In this document: positions 1-8,753 of the stretch, one piece after another | How positions within the stretch are numbered: the stretch's first letter is position 1 | Layout of the letters: each line of letters opens with the position of its first letter | NCBI RefSeq assembly: GCF_047946665.1 | Contig: NZ_CP172312.1 | Span: 2,046,001 to 2,110,000, forward strand | From: Allohahella sp002354735 | GTDB taxonomy: Bacteria > Pseudomonadota > Gammaproteobacteria > Pseudomonadales > Oleiphilaceae | Length of the DNA: 64,000 bases | Direction: 5' to 3' | Program-made: the position numbers and the translations under genes | The notes under the pieces: model-generated | Told to the model about the DNA's origin: nothing | The model's database searches: none | What the model saw: the letters and a program-made list of their open reading frames with translations, nothing else

Positions 1-680
1 TTGTTCTCTGCAATATCCCAAAGATCCATCGCAGACTCTCTGAGATCTTCATCGGTAAAGGATTCAAAGAAGGACTTGCTTTCACGCAAGAGGAAGCCAA
101 TGTTCTTATTGATGAATTTCTTGATATTTTCTTCGACGGCACTTTCGAGATTTGGCATGGTCTTGTTCATGACCCCGCGCCCCATCTTGAGCATCGACGA
201 GACGCCCCTGACGTTCATCATGCTGGCGTCGGCGATGTAGCGCGCAATAGCCTTGTAAATCACACCGGAAATCAACTCCCTGTAGATAGGCAGGTCGATG
301 ATGTGATTAATGCCTTTCATACGCTGCTCACGCAGTTCGAGCACCTTGTCTGCAAAGCCTGCGAACTGGACTGTGCTCATGATCTGCTTGAGGCGAGTCT
401 GGCGATGAGCTTCAGAAGTAAAAAGATGTGTCGCGGCTTCTCCGGCGATTTCGACGCCGGCACCTGAAATTTCGCGGTCGACGACGTTACGCCGAATGAT
501 ATCCTTGACCTGCTGGGCCGTCACGATCTCTTCAAGACGCCGCCCCCGAAGCCACGTCATCAGCTCATGCAACTCAGTCCTGAGCCATTGGCTCAGGCTT
601 TCACTGTCGAAGCGGTCCAGCTCGTGCGCAACATGGCGCTCCAGCAACTGTGCTGCCACTGAATCGGGTGGCTGCGACAT
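1..680 (-). CDS. Hypothetical protein, 3' end outside window
   Basis: An open frame reads leftwards from an ATG at 680 to the window edge without a stop, giving 226 codons that begin MSQPPDSVAAQLLERHV. The protein is rich in charged amphipathic helices. It has no signal peptide, no clear membrane span and no motif that I recognise. A segment around residues 140-190 (IYRELISGVIYKAIARYIAD) could pack against a membrane or other helices. It is convergent with nothing and lies just downstream, in the same direction, of the desaturase gene (31 bp gap), so it may be the last gene of that operon. No function is assigned. Confidence 0.75.
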   Translation of the reverse strand, partial: MSQPPDSVAAQLLERHVAHELDRFDSESLSQWLRTELHELMTWLRGRRLEEIVTAQQVKDIIRRNVVDREISGAGVEIAGEAATHLFTSEAHRQTRLKQIMSTVQFAGFADKVLELREQRMKGINHIIDLPIYRELISGVIYKAIARYIADASMMNVRGVSSMLKMGRGVMNKTMPNLESAVEENIKKFINKNIGFLLRESKSFFESFTDEDLRESAMDLWDIAEN

Positions 681-711
681 ATGTTTTCCCTGCTCGTTAT
701 CTAGCTGTTTA

Positions 712-1872
712 TCATGAAGCAAGCGTCCGCTGCCCAGTAAACCTGCCGAGCATTCGATTGACGACGCCGCCTACCTTATCAAGAGCACCGCCCGGCTCAG
801 TCAGACTATCCGGCACTGAATGTTTGAGAATTCGAGTGACTACGGTCTTGTACTGATTGAGGAAGGTGTCCGTGTTGTACGGGACGCCGTAGCGTCGGCA
901 GATCTCTTCCACTCGACCTGCAATTTCCGGATACCGGTGCGCAGGTATGTCGGGATACATGTGGTGTTCGATCTGGTAACTCAAGTGACCGCTCATGATA
1001 TGCAGCCACCGCTTGCCAGTAAAGTTACTTGAGCCCAGCAGCTGCCGATAGTACCACTGCCCCCTCGACTCATCCTCGCACTCCTCTTCGAGGAAGGTTT
1101 GCGCGTCTTCCGTAAAGTGTCCGCAGAAAATGATGGTTGAGGTCCAGAGATTACGATTGAGATTGGCAATCAGGTTGCCAGCAAAAACCTTAGGTGCGAA
1201 CGGCCCTGCCAGCAAAGGAAACAGCACGTAGTCTTTGCCGAGCTGATGACTGGTCTTGTCGACGAAGCGCTTGAGGAAAGGGATCTTGTCCAATGGCTTG
1301 ACGGTGCCCTTGCGTATATTGTCGATTTCAAGCTCATGCAGTGCAACGCCCCACTGGAAGAACACCGACAATGCGAGATAGTTGCCGAACTGTGTCAGGT
1401 GCCAGGGCTTCCAGGGCTCATCTCTGCTCAAACGCATCAGACCGTAGCCGTAATCACGATCCTTGCCGATGATATTGGTGAACGTGTGATGTTCATAATT
1501 ATGATAGTGCCGCCATGATTCGGAGTCACAGACAATATCCCACTCATAAGCGCGTGAGTTCAGCTCAGGATCGTTCATCCAGTCGTACTGGCCATGGAGG
1601 ACATTGTGACCGACCTCCATGTTCTCGAGTATTTTGGAGAGCGACAGCAGACCCACTCCGGCAGCCCACGACAACGGGGTCAGGCTGAAGTGAATAAGCG
1701 CGCGGCCTGCGATTTCGGCATACCTCTGGCGACGCACGACACTACGAATGTAGTCCGCATCCCGCTGCCCGAGATCAGCCATGACTTCATTGCGCAGCTC
1801 GTCGAGCTCAGCGCCAAAACTGTCAAGTTCTTCTCGTGTCATCAGACTAAGTGGCCTGGTCTGCATATCCAT
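712..1872 (-). CDS. desB: Acyl-CoA / fatty acid desaturase (DesB-like)
   Basis: Membrane di-iron fatty acid desaturase of 386 residues. The three histidine boxes are visible: H89-N-V-L-H93, HYHNYEHH (122-129) and QIEHH near residue 310. These bind the two irons that activate O2 to insert a cis double bond into an acyl chain. The start is taken at 1872 because AAGGAG lies 8 bases upstream; a longer frame from 1989 would run into the reductase gene. It follows the ferredoxin-reductase gene (gap 71 bp), which should supply its electrons. The order regulator / reductase / desaturase matches the desT-desCB locus of Pseudomonas aeruginosa as I recall it. The symbol rests on that synteny, and substrate position (delta-9) is inferred. 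Confidence 0.92.
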   Translation of the reverse strand: MDMQTRPLSLMTREELDSFGAELDELRNEVMADLGQRDADYIRSVVRRQRYAEIAGRALIHFSLTPLSWAAGVGLLSLSKILENMEVGHNVLHGQYDWMNDPELNSRAYEWDIVCDSESWRHYHNYEHHTFTNIIGKDRDYGYGLMRLSRDEPWKPWHLTQFGNYLALSVFFQWGVALHELEIDNIRKGTVKPLDKIPFLKRFVDKTSHQLGKDYVLFPLLAGPFAPKVFAGNLIANLNRNLWTSTIIFCGHFTEDAQTFLEEECEDESRGQWYYRQLLGSSNFTGKRWLHIMSGHLSYQIEHHMYPDIPAHRYPEIAGRVEEICRRYGVPYNTDTFLNQYKTVVTRILKHSVPDSLTEPGGALDKVGGVVNRMLGRFTGQRTLAS

Positions 1873-1943
1873 ATTGTGTACTCCTTTGCGGGGCTCGAGC
1901 TTAAATTGGTGAAAGTGTCTGTTCGGTCGGCGACGCGCAGGCC

Positions 1944-3149
1944 TTACCAGCCTGCGATCGAAACCTGACCGATGGGTACTGAAATACACGCCTGCACATG
2001 AACACCGGGCTCTGAATCGATTTCGCCTGTCAGGCGGTTATAAACCGGTCCGGATGCTTTTTCGCATAGACATTCCTTACAGATGCCACTGCGGCAGCCG
2101 AACTTGGGCCTCAGGCCTGCTGCCTCACCGAGTTCCAGCAAGGTCTTGCCGCCTTCCGATTCGATGCTGCCACCGCTGCGCGCGAAATGGAGCGTGGCTT
2201 TGGCATTCGTTGAGAGGGGTGAAGCGGGTACTGCCGCGCCAAAACTTTCGATGAAGACTGCTTCCGGCGCCACACCAAGCGCAGTGGCCTCTTCTGTTAC
2301 GAGGCTCATGAAGCCTTGAGGGCCACAGATGTGCACTGAACGCTGCGCGATATCAGGCACCAGCTTGAGAAGCTTTTCCTTTGACACGAGACCATCGGTG
2401 TCGGTGTGCACAATATCGAGCTTCAAACCGGGATGCCTTTCTGCCAACTGCTGCATGCGACTGGAGAATATGACTTCACGTTCGTTGCGAACGAAGAAGG
2501 TCAAGTGGGTGTCGGCCATCGGCTCATGTTGCAGCCGTGTCTCCAGCATGGACATGATCGGGGTGATACCGCTACCTGCAGCGACGAAAAGCGGGGCCTT
2601 GATGCGATCGGATCCCAGGCGTTCGCGGGCTGTTTCGAAATTGACAAGGGTGAACTCGCCGTTGGCCGGCGCAAGATGAATGAGATCACCCACTTGGCAA
2701 TGCTCAGCCAGCCAATTCGAGACCCGACCACCTTCGACCTGCTTGATCGTGATGCTGATACAGCCGGTTTTTTCAAGTTTCGACGGCGCACACGACATGG
2801 AGTAATTCCGACTGATGCGAACACCGTCAATCTCTATTTCAATCCGCGTATATTGGCCAGCTTCGAAGCTGCCCCAGCGACGTGCCGGTCGAAGAACATA
2901 GCTACGAACGGTGTCGGTTTCTTGCGTGATGGCGACTACTGCGGCGGGCACCCGGGCCTGGTTGAGCCTGGGGTCTATTTCACATAACAGGAAATTGAGA
3001 TAGCTTCCCAGGAGGCCTGGCGGCAAAATACCAGGCGTCTCCCTAACGCGTTCATGCAGGGTAGACACCGACGCTTCAAGAGTGCGTGCTATGGCGTGCA
3101 GGGTATGGTAACCAGTGACCAGCAATGGCATGGCTCCTGTAATAGGCAT
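1944..3149 (-). CDS. desC: Ferredoxin reductase partner of the desaturase (DesC-like)
   Basis: A 401-residue flavin/iron-sulfur electron-transfer protein. Order: an N-terminal helical segment (1-60); FAD domain with RNYS at 114-117; NAD(P) domain with GSGITP at 192-197 and CGPQGF at 275-280; then a C-terminal plant-type 2Fe-2S ferredoxin domain with C352, C357, C360 and C388. It should move electrons from NAD(P)H to the desaturase encoded next. The start at 3149 follows GGAG at a good distance; the frame could begin 48 bases earlier, but that start would sit inside operator site 1. Its promoter and two operator-like palindromes lie immediately upstream. Confidence 0.92.
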   Translation of the reverse strand: MPITGAMPLLVTGYHTLHAIARTLEASVSTLHERVRETPGILPPGLLGSYLNFLLCEIDPRLNQARVPAAVVAITQETDTVRSYVLRPARRWGSFEAGQYTRIEIEIDGVRISRNYSMSCAPSKLEKTGCISITIKQVEGGRVSNWLAEHCQVGDLIHLAPANGEFTLVNFETARERLGSDRIKAPLFVAAGSGITPIMSMLETRLQHEPMADTHLTFFVRNEREVIFSSRMQQLAERHPGLKLDIVHTDTDGLVSKEKLLKLVPDIAQRSVHICGPQGFMSLVTEEATALGVAPEAVFIESFGAAVPASPLSTNAKATLHFARSGGSIESEGGKTLLELGEAAGLRPKFGCRSGICKECLCEKASGPVYNRLTGEIDSEPGVHVQACISVPIGQVSIAGW

Positions 3150-3181
3150 GAGATGACTCCGACCCGATGCAAGGGGACTTT

Positions 3182-3197
3182 GTGTACAAGTGTGCAC
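3182..3197. promoter_or_regulatory. Operator-like palindrome 1 (DesT candidate)
   Basis: GTGTACA-AG-TGTGCAC, arms matching at 6 of 7 positions, placed between the -10 box and the start of desC. It shares TGTACA with the other two sites in this divergent gap. Confidence 0.4.
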
Positions 3198-3199
3198 TC

Positions 3200-3228
3200 A
3201 CTTTATGCCGAAGCACCCTCTCAGTCAA
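3200..3228 (-). promoter_or_regulatory. Candidate desC-desB promoter
   Basis: Read on the minus strand there is TTGACT (3228-3223), a 17-base spacer and TAAAGT (3205-3200), a plausible sigma-70 promoter about 50 bases upstream of the desC start. The -35 box is the right half of the palindrome at 3223-3240, and another palindrome lies just downstream of the -10 box. Confidence 0.55.
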
Positions 3229-3240
3229 CATCTGTACACT
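3223..3240. promoter_or_regulatory. Operator-like palindrome 2 (DesT/FabR-like site)
   Basis: On the minus strand this reads AGTGTACAGATGTTGACT. It closely resembles the DesT operator of P. aeruginosa as I remember it (AGTGAACGCTTGTTGACT) and, less closely, the FabR site. It covers the -35 box of the desC promoter, so binding would block transcription. The recalled consensus was not checked. Confidence 0.55.
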
Positions 3241-3352
3241 GAAATTTGTGGTCGTTTTATACCTATTCGTCACTTATACGGGGGCTGTAGGCCGAAAGTA
3301 TGAGTAGCGTGCTCGGTGATTGCTCGCATTCTGGCGGGCCAGGCTGGCAATA

Positions 3353-3368
3353 GTGTACAATTGGACAC
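3353..3368. promoter_or_regulatory. Operator-like palindrome 3 upstream of desT
   Basis: GTGT-A-CAATTG-G-ACAC, symmetric except for one base pair. It contains TACAAT (3356-3361), a good -10 match for a promoter reading toward desT, which would fit autoregulation. Confidence 0.45.
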
Positions 3369-3407
3369 AACTAACCGGTAGTGAACGCGCTATCGCCCTA
3401 ACTTCAA

Positions 3408-4070
3408 GTGCATGGTGACCCTCTGGACAGTCAACGCATCCTGAGTCGTGAAGAAAAGAAGCGACAGACTCGCCAGTCTCTGGTCGACGCTGCGCTCACT
3501 CTGGTGGGGAACGGAGAAAACTTTACCGGGATCAGCATCAGGGAGGTTGCGAAGAATGCCGGCGTCGTGCCCACCTCTTTCTATCGTCATTTCACCGACA
3601 TGGAGGAGCTGGGCCTCGATATCGTAGACGACCTGGGCATGATGCTGCGTCGCAAGTTGCGCGGCGTACGTCAGGCGGACGGCTATTCGGGTGAGCTGAC
3701 GAGAAGTTCAGTAGAACTCTTCACCGACTTCGTGTGTCGCCATCGCAATCACTTCTATTTCATGTATCAGTGCCGGGCCGGCGGCACAGTGAGATTGCGG
3801 GCAGCCATCCGCAACGAGCTCAGCTTTTTTGCCAATGAGCTGGCCTCCGATATACGTCAGCTTCACATGCTGGGGGACGTCGATAGCGCTGACCTTCAAA
3901 TGATTTCGCAACTCATCGTCGCCGCCGTTTTCGAAAGCACCACTGACCTGCTCGACCAGGTCGACTCCAGTCCGACCTTCCGCCAGGAGTTTGTGGATCT
4001 GACAGTGAAAAAGCTGCGACTGATATGGCTGGGTGCTGAACGCTGGCGATCTCGTATTCCGGGTAACTGA
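3408..4070 (+). CDS. desT: TetR-family fatty-acid regulator (DesT/FabR-like)
   Basis: A 220-residue TetR-type repressor. The N-terminal helix-turn-helix spans about residues 15-65 (EEKKRQTRQSLVDAAL through GVVPTSFYRHF), followed by a variable helical ligand domain. DesT and FabR of this family sense the ratio of unsaturated to saturated acyl-CoA/ACP and control desaturase or fabA/fabB genes. It is divergent from the desaturase operon with three palindromes between them, which supports the assignment. The frame opens with a GTG at 3408 and has no clear ribosome site; a slightly later start is possible. The symbol is by synteny and general similarity. Confidence 0.85.
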   Translation: MHGDPLDSQRILSREEKKRQTRQSLVDAALTLVGNGENFTGISIREVAKNAGVVPTSFYRHFTDMEELGLDIVDDLGMMLRRKLRGVRQADGYSGELTRSSVELFTDFVCRHRNHFYFMYQCRAGGTVRLRAAIRNELSFFANELASDIRQLHMLGDVDSADLQMISQLIVAAVFESTTDLLDQVDSSPTFRQEFVDLTVKKLRLIWLGAERWRSRIPGN

Positions 4071-4148
4071 GCAGAGCTGATACCTTCGGCGTATACCGGT
4101 AAGCGCTGCGCTTTTGCGGCGACGGCCATACAGGAGCAGCACGAGCGC

Positions 4149-5105
4149 ATGAAGACACCCCGGTTTGCGAACTACTTGAAGGAAACCTTTAGCGACTGGC
4201 TCGCTGACGACGCCTTTCAGAAAAGTGCTGCCCTAGCCTACTATTCGATCTTCTCCATTCCCGGCCTGGTCATCATCGTCATTACCTTGGCCAGCCTTGT
4301 GTGGAGTCCACAATACGTCAATCAGGTAGTGGCAGAGCAGATCGCCAACACTGTTGGCCCCGAGGCCGGGCAACAGATTGCCACCATGGTCGAGAACTCG
4401 CGCAAGGAGACCAATTCCCTGCTGGCCATGATCGCTGGCATTGCAACCCTGGTATTCGGGGCGAGTGGGGTGTTCAGTCAGCTGCAGAAATCCATCAACG
4501 CCGTCTGGGGCGTGGAAGTCGATCCATCTGCCGGCTTCAAGCAGATGGCCCTCGGCCGCATCACGGCATTCAGTATTGTGCTCGTAATCGCATTCCTGAT
4601 GATTGTATCTCTGATGATGTCAGCCGCGCTCGCGCTGCTGAACGGGTGGATAGAATCACAGCTGCCAGGTTTCCCTACGGTGATCTTCTTCCTGTTGAAC
4701 AATTTGCTGAGCATTGCGGTACTGACCATTTTCTTTGCGCTGATGTTCAAGGTGTTGCCGGATGCGAAGGTACAGTGGCGTTCTGTCTGGCTCGGTGCAC
4801 TGCTCACCAGCGTTCTGTTCACTCTCGGCAAATTTCTGCTCGGATTCTACTTTGGAAAGTCCGACCCTGAGGCCGCCTTCGGCGCGGCAGGATCCATCAT
4901 CCTCGTGATGCTCTGGGTGTACTACACAAGCCTCATACTCCTGTTTGGCGCTGAATTCACCCAGGTGTTTGCGCGCAACAATGGCCACGGTGTGCAGCCG
5001 GCACGACATGCACGACACGATGCTGCGTATCGGCTTCAGGCCCTGAAGACTGCTGCGGCGCAACAGGACAATGCCACAGTCAAGAAACTCGCAGACGACC
5101 TCTAG
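4149..5105 (+). CDS. YihY/BrkB-family inner membrane protein
   Basis: A 318-residue polytopic protein with about six hydrophobic segments: around residues 30-55, 90-115, 135-165, 180-200, 210-235 and 245-270. Family features are visible at the N-terminus (AFQKSAALAYYSIFSIPGL) and in the FGASGVFSQLQKSINAVWGV segment. The family was once annotated as ribonuclease BN and is now regarded as a membrane protein of unknown transport or envelope role. It starts 78 bp after desT in the same direction with a poor ribosome site, and a strong hairpin follows its stop. Confidence 0.9.
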   Translation: MKTPRFANYLKETFSDWLADDAFQKSAALAYYSIFSIPGLVIIVITLASLVWSPQYVNQVVAEQIANTVGPEAGQQIATMVENSRKETNSLLAMIAGIATLVFGASGVFSQLQKSINAVWGVEVDPSAGFKQMALGRITAFSIVLVIAFLMIVSLMMSAALALLNGWIESQLPGFPTVIFFLLNNLLSIAVLTIFFALMFKVLPDAKVQWRSVWLGALLTSVLFTLGKFLLGFYFGKSDPEAAFGAAGSIILVMLWVYYTSLILLFGAEFTQVFARNNGHGVQPARHARHDAAYRLQALKTAAAQQDNATVKKLADDL

Positions 5106-5120
5106 CATCCCACCCCTTCC

Positions 5121-5143
5121 GGACGGCAGCCAGACTGCCGTCC
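5121..5143. terminator. Strong hairpin after the YihY gene
   Basis: GGACGGCAG, a 5-base loop and CTGCCGTCC form a perfect 9-bp stem 16 bases after the yihY stop. No T-run follows, so it is either a weak intrinsic terminator or an RNA-stabilising hairpin. Confidence 0.5.
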
Positions 5144-5249
5144 CTGGCCGCAGTGGTCAGCCCGAATGTCGGATTACGTCATACCTGACCTCAGACGCTT
5201 GCTCTAAGGTAGGGCCAGCGTTCAAACCAATTTTTCGGAGCACCTGGCC

Positions 5250-6470
5250 ATGACACAACACGCCTTCATCTATGATGCCGTGCGCACACCACGAGGCAAA
5301 GGCAAGCAAGACGGCTCACTGTACGAAGTCAAGGCTGTCGACCTGCTGGCAACAGCGCTGCGCGCGATCAAAGACCGCAATCAGCTTGATACCAGTCACG
5401 TGGATGACATCTTGATGGGATGTGTGACAGCCGTTGGTGATCAGGGCGCTGACATAGCGAAGACAGCAGCCTTCGTCGCGGATTGGGATGAGCGAGTGGC
5501 TGGCGTCACCCTGAATCGCTTCTGTGCTTCGGGTCTTGAGGCCGTGAATCAGGCCGCTGCACGAGTGCGTAGTGGCTGGGAGCAGCTCATCGTAGCCGGC
5601 GGCGTGGAATCCATGTCGCGCGTGCCGATGGGCAGCGACGGCGGCGCCTGGGCGCTCGATCCCGCGACCAACCTGAAAACAGCGTTCGTGCCGCAGGGGA
5701 TTTCTGCCGACCTTATTGCGACGATTGAACATTTCAGTCGTGATGAGCTGGACCGCTTCGCATTGTCATCGCAGCAGAAGGCTGCAGCCGCCTGGAAAGC
5801 CGGACGCTTTGACAAGAGCGTGATTCCCGTTGTCGATGCCAACGGGCTGACGATACTGAAGCATGATGAACTCGTTCGTGCTGATGCCAGCATGGAAGCG
5901 CTATCAGGTTTGAAAGCATCTTTCCAGATGATGGGCGACATGGGCTTCGATGTCGTTGTCAGGGATAAATATCCCTGGGTCGAGCGAATCGATCATCAAC
6001 ACACGCCTGGCAACTCATCGGGCATCGTCGACGGTGCTGCGGCCGTGCTTATCGGTTCAGAGCAACTTGGTCGATTACTCAAACTGCAGCCGCGAGGGCG
6101 CATCATTTCTGCTGCGGTCACCAGCACGGACCCCACCATCATGCTCACCGGGCCGGCACCTGCTGCCAGGATCGCACTCGAGCGAGCTGGCCTCACAGTC
6201 GCAGACATCGACCTCTTCGAAGTCAACGAGGCCTTCGCCTCGGTAGTGCTCAAATTCCAGCGCGAGCTCGATGTGCCAATGGACAAGATAAACGTCAACG
6301 GCGGGTCGATCGCCATGGGCCACCCACTTGGCGCGACCGGTGCGATGCTGGTCAGCACACTGCTCGATGAACTCGAAGCACGGCAGCAGCGCTATGGCCT
6401 TATCACGCTTTGCGTCGGCGGCGGCATGGGCATCGCCACCATTATCGAACGCAGCAATGACTTCCATTGA
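5250..6470 (+). CDS. Acetyl-CoA C-acyltransferase (thiolase)
   Basis: A 406-residue thiolase, normal length for the family. The acylated cysteine is C92 in NRFCASGLEAV. The catalytic histidine lies in GGSIAMGHPLGATG and the second cysteine in CVGGGMG near the C-terminus; NEAFA is also present. It cleaves 3-ketoacyl-CoA to acetyl-CoA and a chain two carbons shorter, the last step of beta-oxidation. It is followed after 25 bp by the multifunctional hydratase/dehydrogenase, the gene order of fadI-fadJ. Whether it is the FadA or FadI type cannot be settled by eye, so no symbol is given. Confidence 0.95.
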   Translation: MTQHAFIYDAVRTPRGKGKQDGSLYEVKAVDLLATALRAIKDRNQLDTSHVDDILMGCVTAVGDQGADIAKTAAFVADWDERVAGVTLNRFCASGLEAVNQAAARVRSGWEQLIVAGGVESMSRVPMGSDGGAWALDPATNLKTAFVPQGISADLIATIEHFSRDELDRFALSSQQKAAAAWKAGRFDKSVIPVVDANGLTILKHDELVRADASMEALSGLKASFQMMGDMGFDVVVRDKYPWVERIDHQHTPGNSSGIVDGAAAVLIGSEQLGRLLKLQPRGRIISAAVTSTDPTIMLTGPAPAARIALERAGLTVADIDLFEVNEAFASVVLKFQRELDVPMDKINVNGGSIAMGHPLGATGAMLVSTLLDELEARQQRYGLITLCVGGGMGIATIIERSNDFH

Positions 6471-6495
6471 TTCGACCAACTACAGAGGCTACACA

Positions 6496-8676
6496 ATGAG
6501 CGCCATACAGTATGACCGCAGAGACGATGGCATCGTCGTGCTCACCATGGATATGCCGGGTCAGTCGGCCAACACCATGAACCAGGACTTCCGCGACGCT
6601 TTTGGTCAATGCGTCGAACGACTGCTTGCCGAAAAATCAGATATCGCCGGTGTGATTGTCGCATCAGCCAAATCTACCTTTTTCGCGGGCGGCGATCTCA
6701 AGGAGCTCATAGCGGTACAGCCAGCTGATGCCGAACGCTTCATGACCATGCTGACCGAGCAGATCACCAAACCGCTCCGTCTACTGGAAACGCTGGGCAA
6801 ACCGGTCGTCGCGGCTATCAATGGCGCGGCTCTCGGTGGCGGCTGGGAGCTCGCGCTCGCCTGCCACGGCCGTATTGCTGTAGCCGGGCAGAACTACCGT
6901 GTCGGCCTGCCCGAAGTGACGCTCGGACTGCTGCCGGGTGGTGGTGGCTGCACGCGGCTACCCCGCCTGCTCGGTATTGAAAAGGCGCTGCCGCTGCTCA
7001 TAGAGGGTCAACAGCTCACAGTTGAGAAAGCGCTCTCCATGGGGCTACTGGACGGTGTAGTCGACAGCACCGGTGAGCTTATCGAGGCGGCCGTCGCCTG
7101 GATAAAGGCTCATCCACAGGCAAAACAGCCCTGGGATGACAGGGCATACAAGATGCCCGGCGGCAGCCCCGACAGCCCGAAGGTCGCGCAAATGCTGGCG
7201 ATCGCCCCCGCCATGCTGAAAGCGAAGACCAAGGGCTGCTACCCTGCCCCTGAAGCCATCCTGAGCACCGTCGTCGAAGGCGCCAAGGTGGACTTCGAAA
7301 CTGCACAGCGTATTGAAAGTCGATATTTTACTCAGCTGGTCACAAGCCAGGTAGCCAAGAACATGATAGGCACCTTCTGGTTTCAGCTTAACGATGTCAA
7401 AGGCGGCAAGAGCCGACCTCAGATCGAGACGGGCGGTGACAAGGCGAACAAGGTCAACAAGGTCGGTGTGATTGGTGCCGGCATGATGGGCGCAGGAATC
7501 GCTTACGCAACTGCGACGAAGGGCATTCAGACTGTACTTAAGGACGTCTCGCAGGAGCAGGCGGATAAAGGCAAGGCCTACACACAGAACCTGTTGGACA
7601 AGAAGCTGCAGCGCAAGCGCATCTCTCAGGAGCAGCGGGACGAACAGCTCGCGCTGATTGAACCGAGCATATCCGCGAATGCGCTCGAAGGGTGCGATCT
7701 CATTATCGAAGCAGTGTTCGAGGATAGCGAGCTGAAGGCGAAGGTGACTCGTGAGGCTGAGCCAATGCTTGCACCGGGCGGCATCTTCTCGACCAACACC
7801 TCGACAATTCCGATATCACAGCTGGCGAGCGCCTCGGAAAAGCCAGCAGATTTCATAGGCCTTCATTTCTTTTCGCCGGTCGACAAGATGCAGCTCGTCG
7901 AAATCATCAAAGGTCAGAAGACTTCGGATGAAGCGCTGGCGAAGGCCTTCGACTTCGTGATCCAGATCGGCAAGATTCCAATCGTCGTGAATGACAGTCG
8001 AGGATTCTTCACATCCCGCGTCTTTGGCACATTCGTCAATGAAGGTATTACCATGCTCGGCGAGGGCATCCACCCTGCCAGCATAGAGAATGCGGCACTG
8101 CTCGCCGGGATGCCGGTCGGTCCTCTGGCCATATCTGACGAAGTCAGCCTGAAACTCATGCGGCATATTCGGCGTCAGACGGAAGCCGATATCAAGGCAG
8201 ATGGTGGTACATATCAGAAGCACCCCGCCGAGGCCGTCATCGACGTGATGGTCGACGAGTTCAAACGTACTGGCAAGGCAGATGGCGGCGGCTTCTATGA
8301 CTATCAGGTCAAACTGGCCAACGGTAGCCAGGGCAAGCGCCTCTGGAGCGGGATAGTGGATCGCTGGACCGATCATGAGCTGACACGCGCGACTGAGCTG
8401 CAGACTTTGAAGGACCGCTTTCTATATATTCAGGCGCTGGAGACCGTACGGTGCCTTGATGAAGGTGTGCTACACAGTGTGGCTGATGCCAATATCGGCA
8501 GCATTTTCGGCATAGGCTTTGCCCCATGGACTGGTGGGGCACTGCAGTTCATCAATCAGACGGGGTTGACAGCATTCGTCGCACGCAGCCTTGAACTCAT
8601 GGCAGCGTCTGGTGAACGTTTCGAACCACCCGCCAGCCTTAAGGCCATGGCACAGATGGGAAAACAGTTCAGCTGA
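6496..8676 (+). CDS. Multifunctional beta-oxidation enzyme (enoyl-CoA hydratase / 3-hydroxyacyl-CoA dehydrogenase)
   Basis: A 726-residue FadB/FadJ-type protein. The N-terminal crotonase half has the oxyanion-hole segment FFAGGDLKEL, NGAALGGGWELALACHG and GLPEVTLGLLPGGGG, with both catalytic glutamates kept. The NAD half starts near residue 320 with the Rossmann motif GAGMMGAG, followed by HFFSPVDKMQLVEII with the catalytic histidine. A C-terminal 3HCDH domain completes it. It hydrates enoyl-CoA and oxidises the 3-hydroxy product, feeding the thiolase encoded just upstream. The start at 6496 follows AGAGG; an in-frame extension to 6328 lies inside the thiolase gene and was dropped. Confidence 0.95.
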   Translation: MSAIQYDRRDDGIVVLTMDMPGQSANTMNQDFRDAFGQCVERLLAEKSDIAGVIVASAKSTFFAGGDLKELIAVQPADAERFMTMLTEQITKPLRLLETLGKPVVAAINGAALGGGWELALACHGRIAVAGQNYRVGLPEVTLGLLPGGGGCTRLPRLLGIEKALPLLIEGQQLTVEKALSMGLLDGVVDSTGELIEAAVAWIKAHPQAKQPWDDRAYKMPGGSPDSPKVAQMLAIAPAMLKAKTKGCYPAPEAILSTVVEGAKVDFETAQRIESRYFTQLVTSQVAKNMIGTFWFQLNDVKGGKSRPQIETGGDKANKVNKVGVIGAGMMGAGIAYATATKGIQTVLKDVSQEQADKGKAYTQNLLDKKLQRKRISQEQRDEQLALIEPSISANALEGCDLIIEAVFEDSELKAKVTREAEPMLAPGGIFSTNTSTIPISQLASASEKPADFIGLHFFSPVDKMQLVEIIKGQKTSDEALAKAFDFVIQIGKIPIVVNDSRGFFTSRVFGTFVNEGITMLGEGIHPASIENAALLAGMPVGPLAISDEVSLKLMRHIRRQTEADIKADGGTYQKHPAEAVIDVMVDEFKRTGKADGGGFYDYQVKLANGSQGKRLWSGIVDRWTDHELTRATELQTLKDRFLYIQALETVRCLDEGVLHSVADANIGSIFGIGFAPWTGGALQFINQTGLTAFVARSLELMAASGERFEPPASLKAMAQMGKQFS

Positions 8677-8708
8677 TACGCGCGCCGCAAGTCACAGATA
8701 TACAAATA

Positions 8709-8738
8709 AGCAACGTTGCTAGTGAGAGAGTTTATGAT
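8709..8738 (+). promoter_or_regulatory. Palindrome and -10-like box upstream of prc
   Basis: A perfect 12-bp palindrome AGCAACGTTGCT (8709-8720) is followed by TATGAT (8733-8738), a reasonable -10 box. No good -35 box is visible, and the regulator is unknown. Confidence 0.3.
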
Positions 8739-8753
8739 AGCCTAGACTGAATC

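Noticed and set aside
6328..6495. In-frame extension of the beta-oxidation enzyme
   Set aside because: It lies inside the thiolase gene; the ATG at 6496 has a ribosome site and fits family length.
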